Shown: one piece after another, positions 4,563 to 5,172 of the stretch
How the letters are laid out: each line of letters starts with the position of its first letter
Numbering within the stretch: position 1 is the stretch's first letter
Source of the DNA: Oscillospiraceae bacterium
Lineage (GTDB): Bacteria > Bacillota > Clostridia > Oscillospirales > Acutalibacteraceae
NCBI GenBank assembly: GCA_009779455.1
Contig: WREG01000154.1
Location: forward strand, 1-5,172
DNA length: 5,172 nt
Direction: 5' to 3'
Program-made: the position numbers and the translations under genes
Notes under the pieces: generated by a model
The model's database searches: none
Seen by the model: only the letters and a program-made list of their open reading frames with translations
Told to the model about the DNA's origin: nothing

Positions 4563-5172
4563 TCACAAAAACACCGCCATGTACAGCGGGAGGCTTTCCA
4601 TTTTTTCTTTGCCGCCCACATTCTTCGCGGACAGCTTTATTCCTCTCTCGACGCCGTAATGACCTATGAGCGTGTTGAGGGATTTTGATTTTGTGTTGTC
4701 TGCTGATTTTACCTCGACCCCTACGGCTTTGCTGTCCAAGCGGATAAAGAAGTCGATCTCAAGCCGATTGTTCTTCTCGAAGTAATATAGCTTTTTGCCC
4801 GATTTGGTAAAAATATCGGCAATGATATTTTCAAAAATCGCACCCTTATAAATCCCCAAGTTGCCGTCGATAATATCTTTTGCCGTGCCTTCGTCAAGCA
4901 TCGCGATAAGCAGTCCCGTGTCGCGCATATAAACCTTGAACTCGCTGCTCATACTGTTCCCCTCAAGGGGCAGTTCGGGGATTTCAAGATTGTTGCAAAA
5001 GTTAATCATCCCCGCGTCGAACAGCCAGTCCAAGCTGCCGCCGTATTTCCGTGTGTTTCCGCCTTTTTCTACGATGCTGTATTGAAATTTCTTATAATCC
5101 TTTGACAGATGTTTGGGAATCGACCTGAAACACGCTTTCGCCTTGGCTTTCTGATTGTCCTCTGCATATTTC
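4563..5172 (-). CDS. AAA-family ATPase with C-terminal DUF4143 domain (partial, N-terminus beyond right edge)
   Basis: The minus-strand frame stays open from the right edge (first full codon 5171-5169) to a TGA at 4565-4563, giving the last 202 residues. A TTG inside it at 5033 is not the start: the frame continues upstream with family-typical sequence (KYAEDNQKAKAKACFRSIPK, then KDYKKFQYSIVEK and RKYGGSLDWLFDAGMI). The DUF4143 part then shows KVYMRDTGLLIAML, IYKGAIFENIIADIF, LYYFEKNNRLEIDFFI, GVEVKSADNTKSKSLN and the closing PLYMAVFL. Glu114, Asp140, Glu153 and Lys155 (counted from the edge) give the D...ExK arrangement of the PD-(D/E)XK nuclease-like fold to which DUF4143 is assigned. The Walker A and B ATPase half lies outside the window. 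The role of these proteins is not settled; they are often strain-variable. The visible part shows no damage, so the gene may be intact. Confidence 0.9.
   Translation of the reverse strand, partial: KYAEDNQKAKAKACFRSIPKHLSKDYKKFQYSIVEKGGNTRKYGGSLDWLFDAGMINFCNNLEIPELPLEGNSMSSEFKVYMRDTGLLIAMLDEGTAKDIIDGNLGIYKGAIFENIIADIFTKSGKKLYYFEKNNRLEIDFFIRLDSKAVGVEVKSADNTKSKSLNTLIGHYGVERGIKLSAKNVGGKEKMESLPLYMAVFL

Noticed and set aside
4475..4669. Plus-strand 64-codon frame spanning the ATPase remnant and the end of the convergent gene
   Set aside because: It straddles two unrelated sequences and is antisense to the conserved DUF4143 end; no Shine-Dalgarno and no recognisable content.
5031..5033. TTG as the start of the minus-strand DUF4143 protein
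   Set aside because: The frame continues upstream to the window edge with family-typical residues (KDYKKFQYSIVEK, RKYGGS), so the true start is outside the window.

Overview
The window looks like chromosomal DNA from a moderate-GC Firmicute, most likely an uncultured gut-type clostridium. The reasons are the gene families (a DUF4080-type B12-binding radical SAM protein, an ER/SipW-type S26B signal peptidase, a PatA-like aminotransferase, and DUF4143 ATPases of the kind common in gut Clostridia), good SigA-like promoters, strong AGGAGG-type ribosome binding sites and frequent TTG/GTG starts. This is inference from families and signals; no database search was possible.

Layout. (1) 1-693, minus strand: the N-terminal 231 residues of a B12-binding radical SAM protein, running off the left edge. 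(2) 694-895: an AT-rich divergent intergenic region with a near-consensus promoter for the rightward gene and weaker candidates for the leftward one. (3) 896-1603, plus: an S26B signal peptidase with an unusual duplicated N-terminal segment. (4) 1609-3329, plus: a promoter followed by an Lrp/AsnC regulator and a class I/II aminotransferase that overlap by 4 bp and so form an operon. (5) 3325-3407: a perfect 28-bp inverted repeat that supplies the aminotransferase stop codon and abuts the next gene's Shine-Dalgarno. (6) 3421-4305, plus: an extended-SDR (RmlD-like) NAD(P)-dependent oxidoreductase starting at TTG. (7) 4332-4497, plus: a decayed AAA/DUF4143 ATPase gene reduced to its first ~25 codons joined out of frame to what looks like its C-terminal end. 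(8) 4563-5172, minus: the C-terminal 202 residues of another DUF4143 ATPase, running off the right edge.

How the genes may work together. The Lrp regulator probably controls the aminotransferase and perhaps the SDR gene, in response to an amino acid. The signal peptidase and the radical SAM gene are separate units transcribed divergently. The right end is an accessory region of DUF4143 ATPase genes, one dead and one apparently intact as far as it is visible. No CRISPR array, tRNA, rRNA, integrase or transposase gene is visible. The best candidate for something undescribed is the inverted-repeat element at 3325-3407 and its possible effect on translation of the SDR gene.
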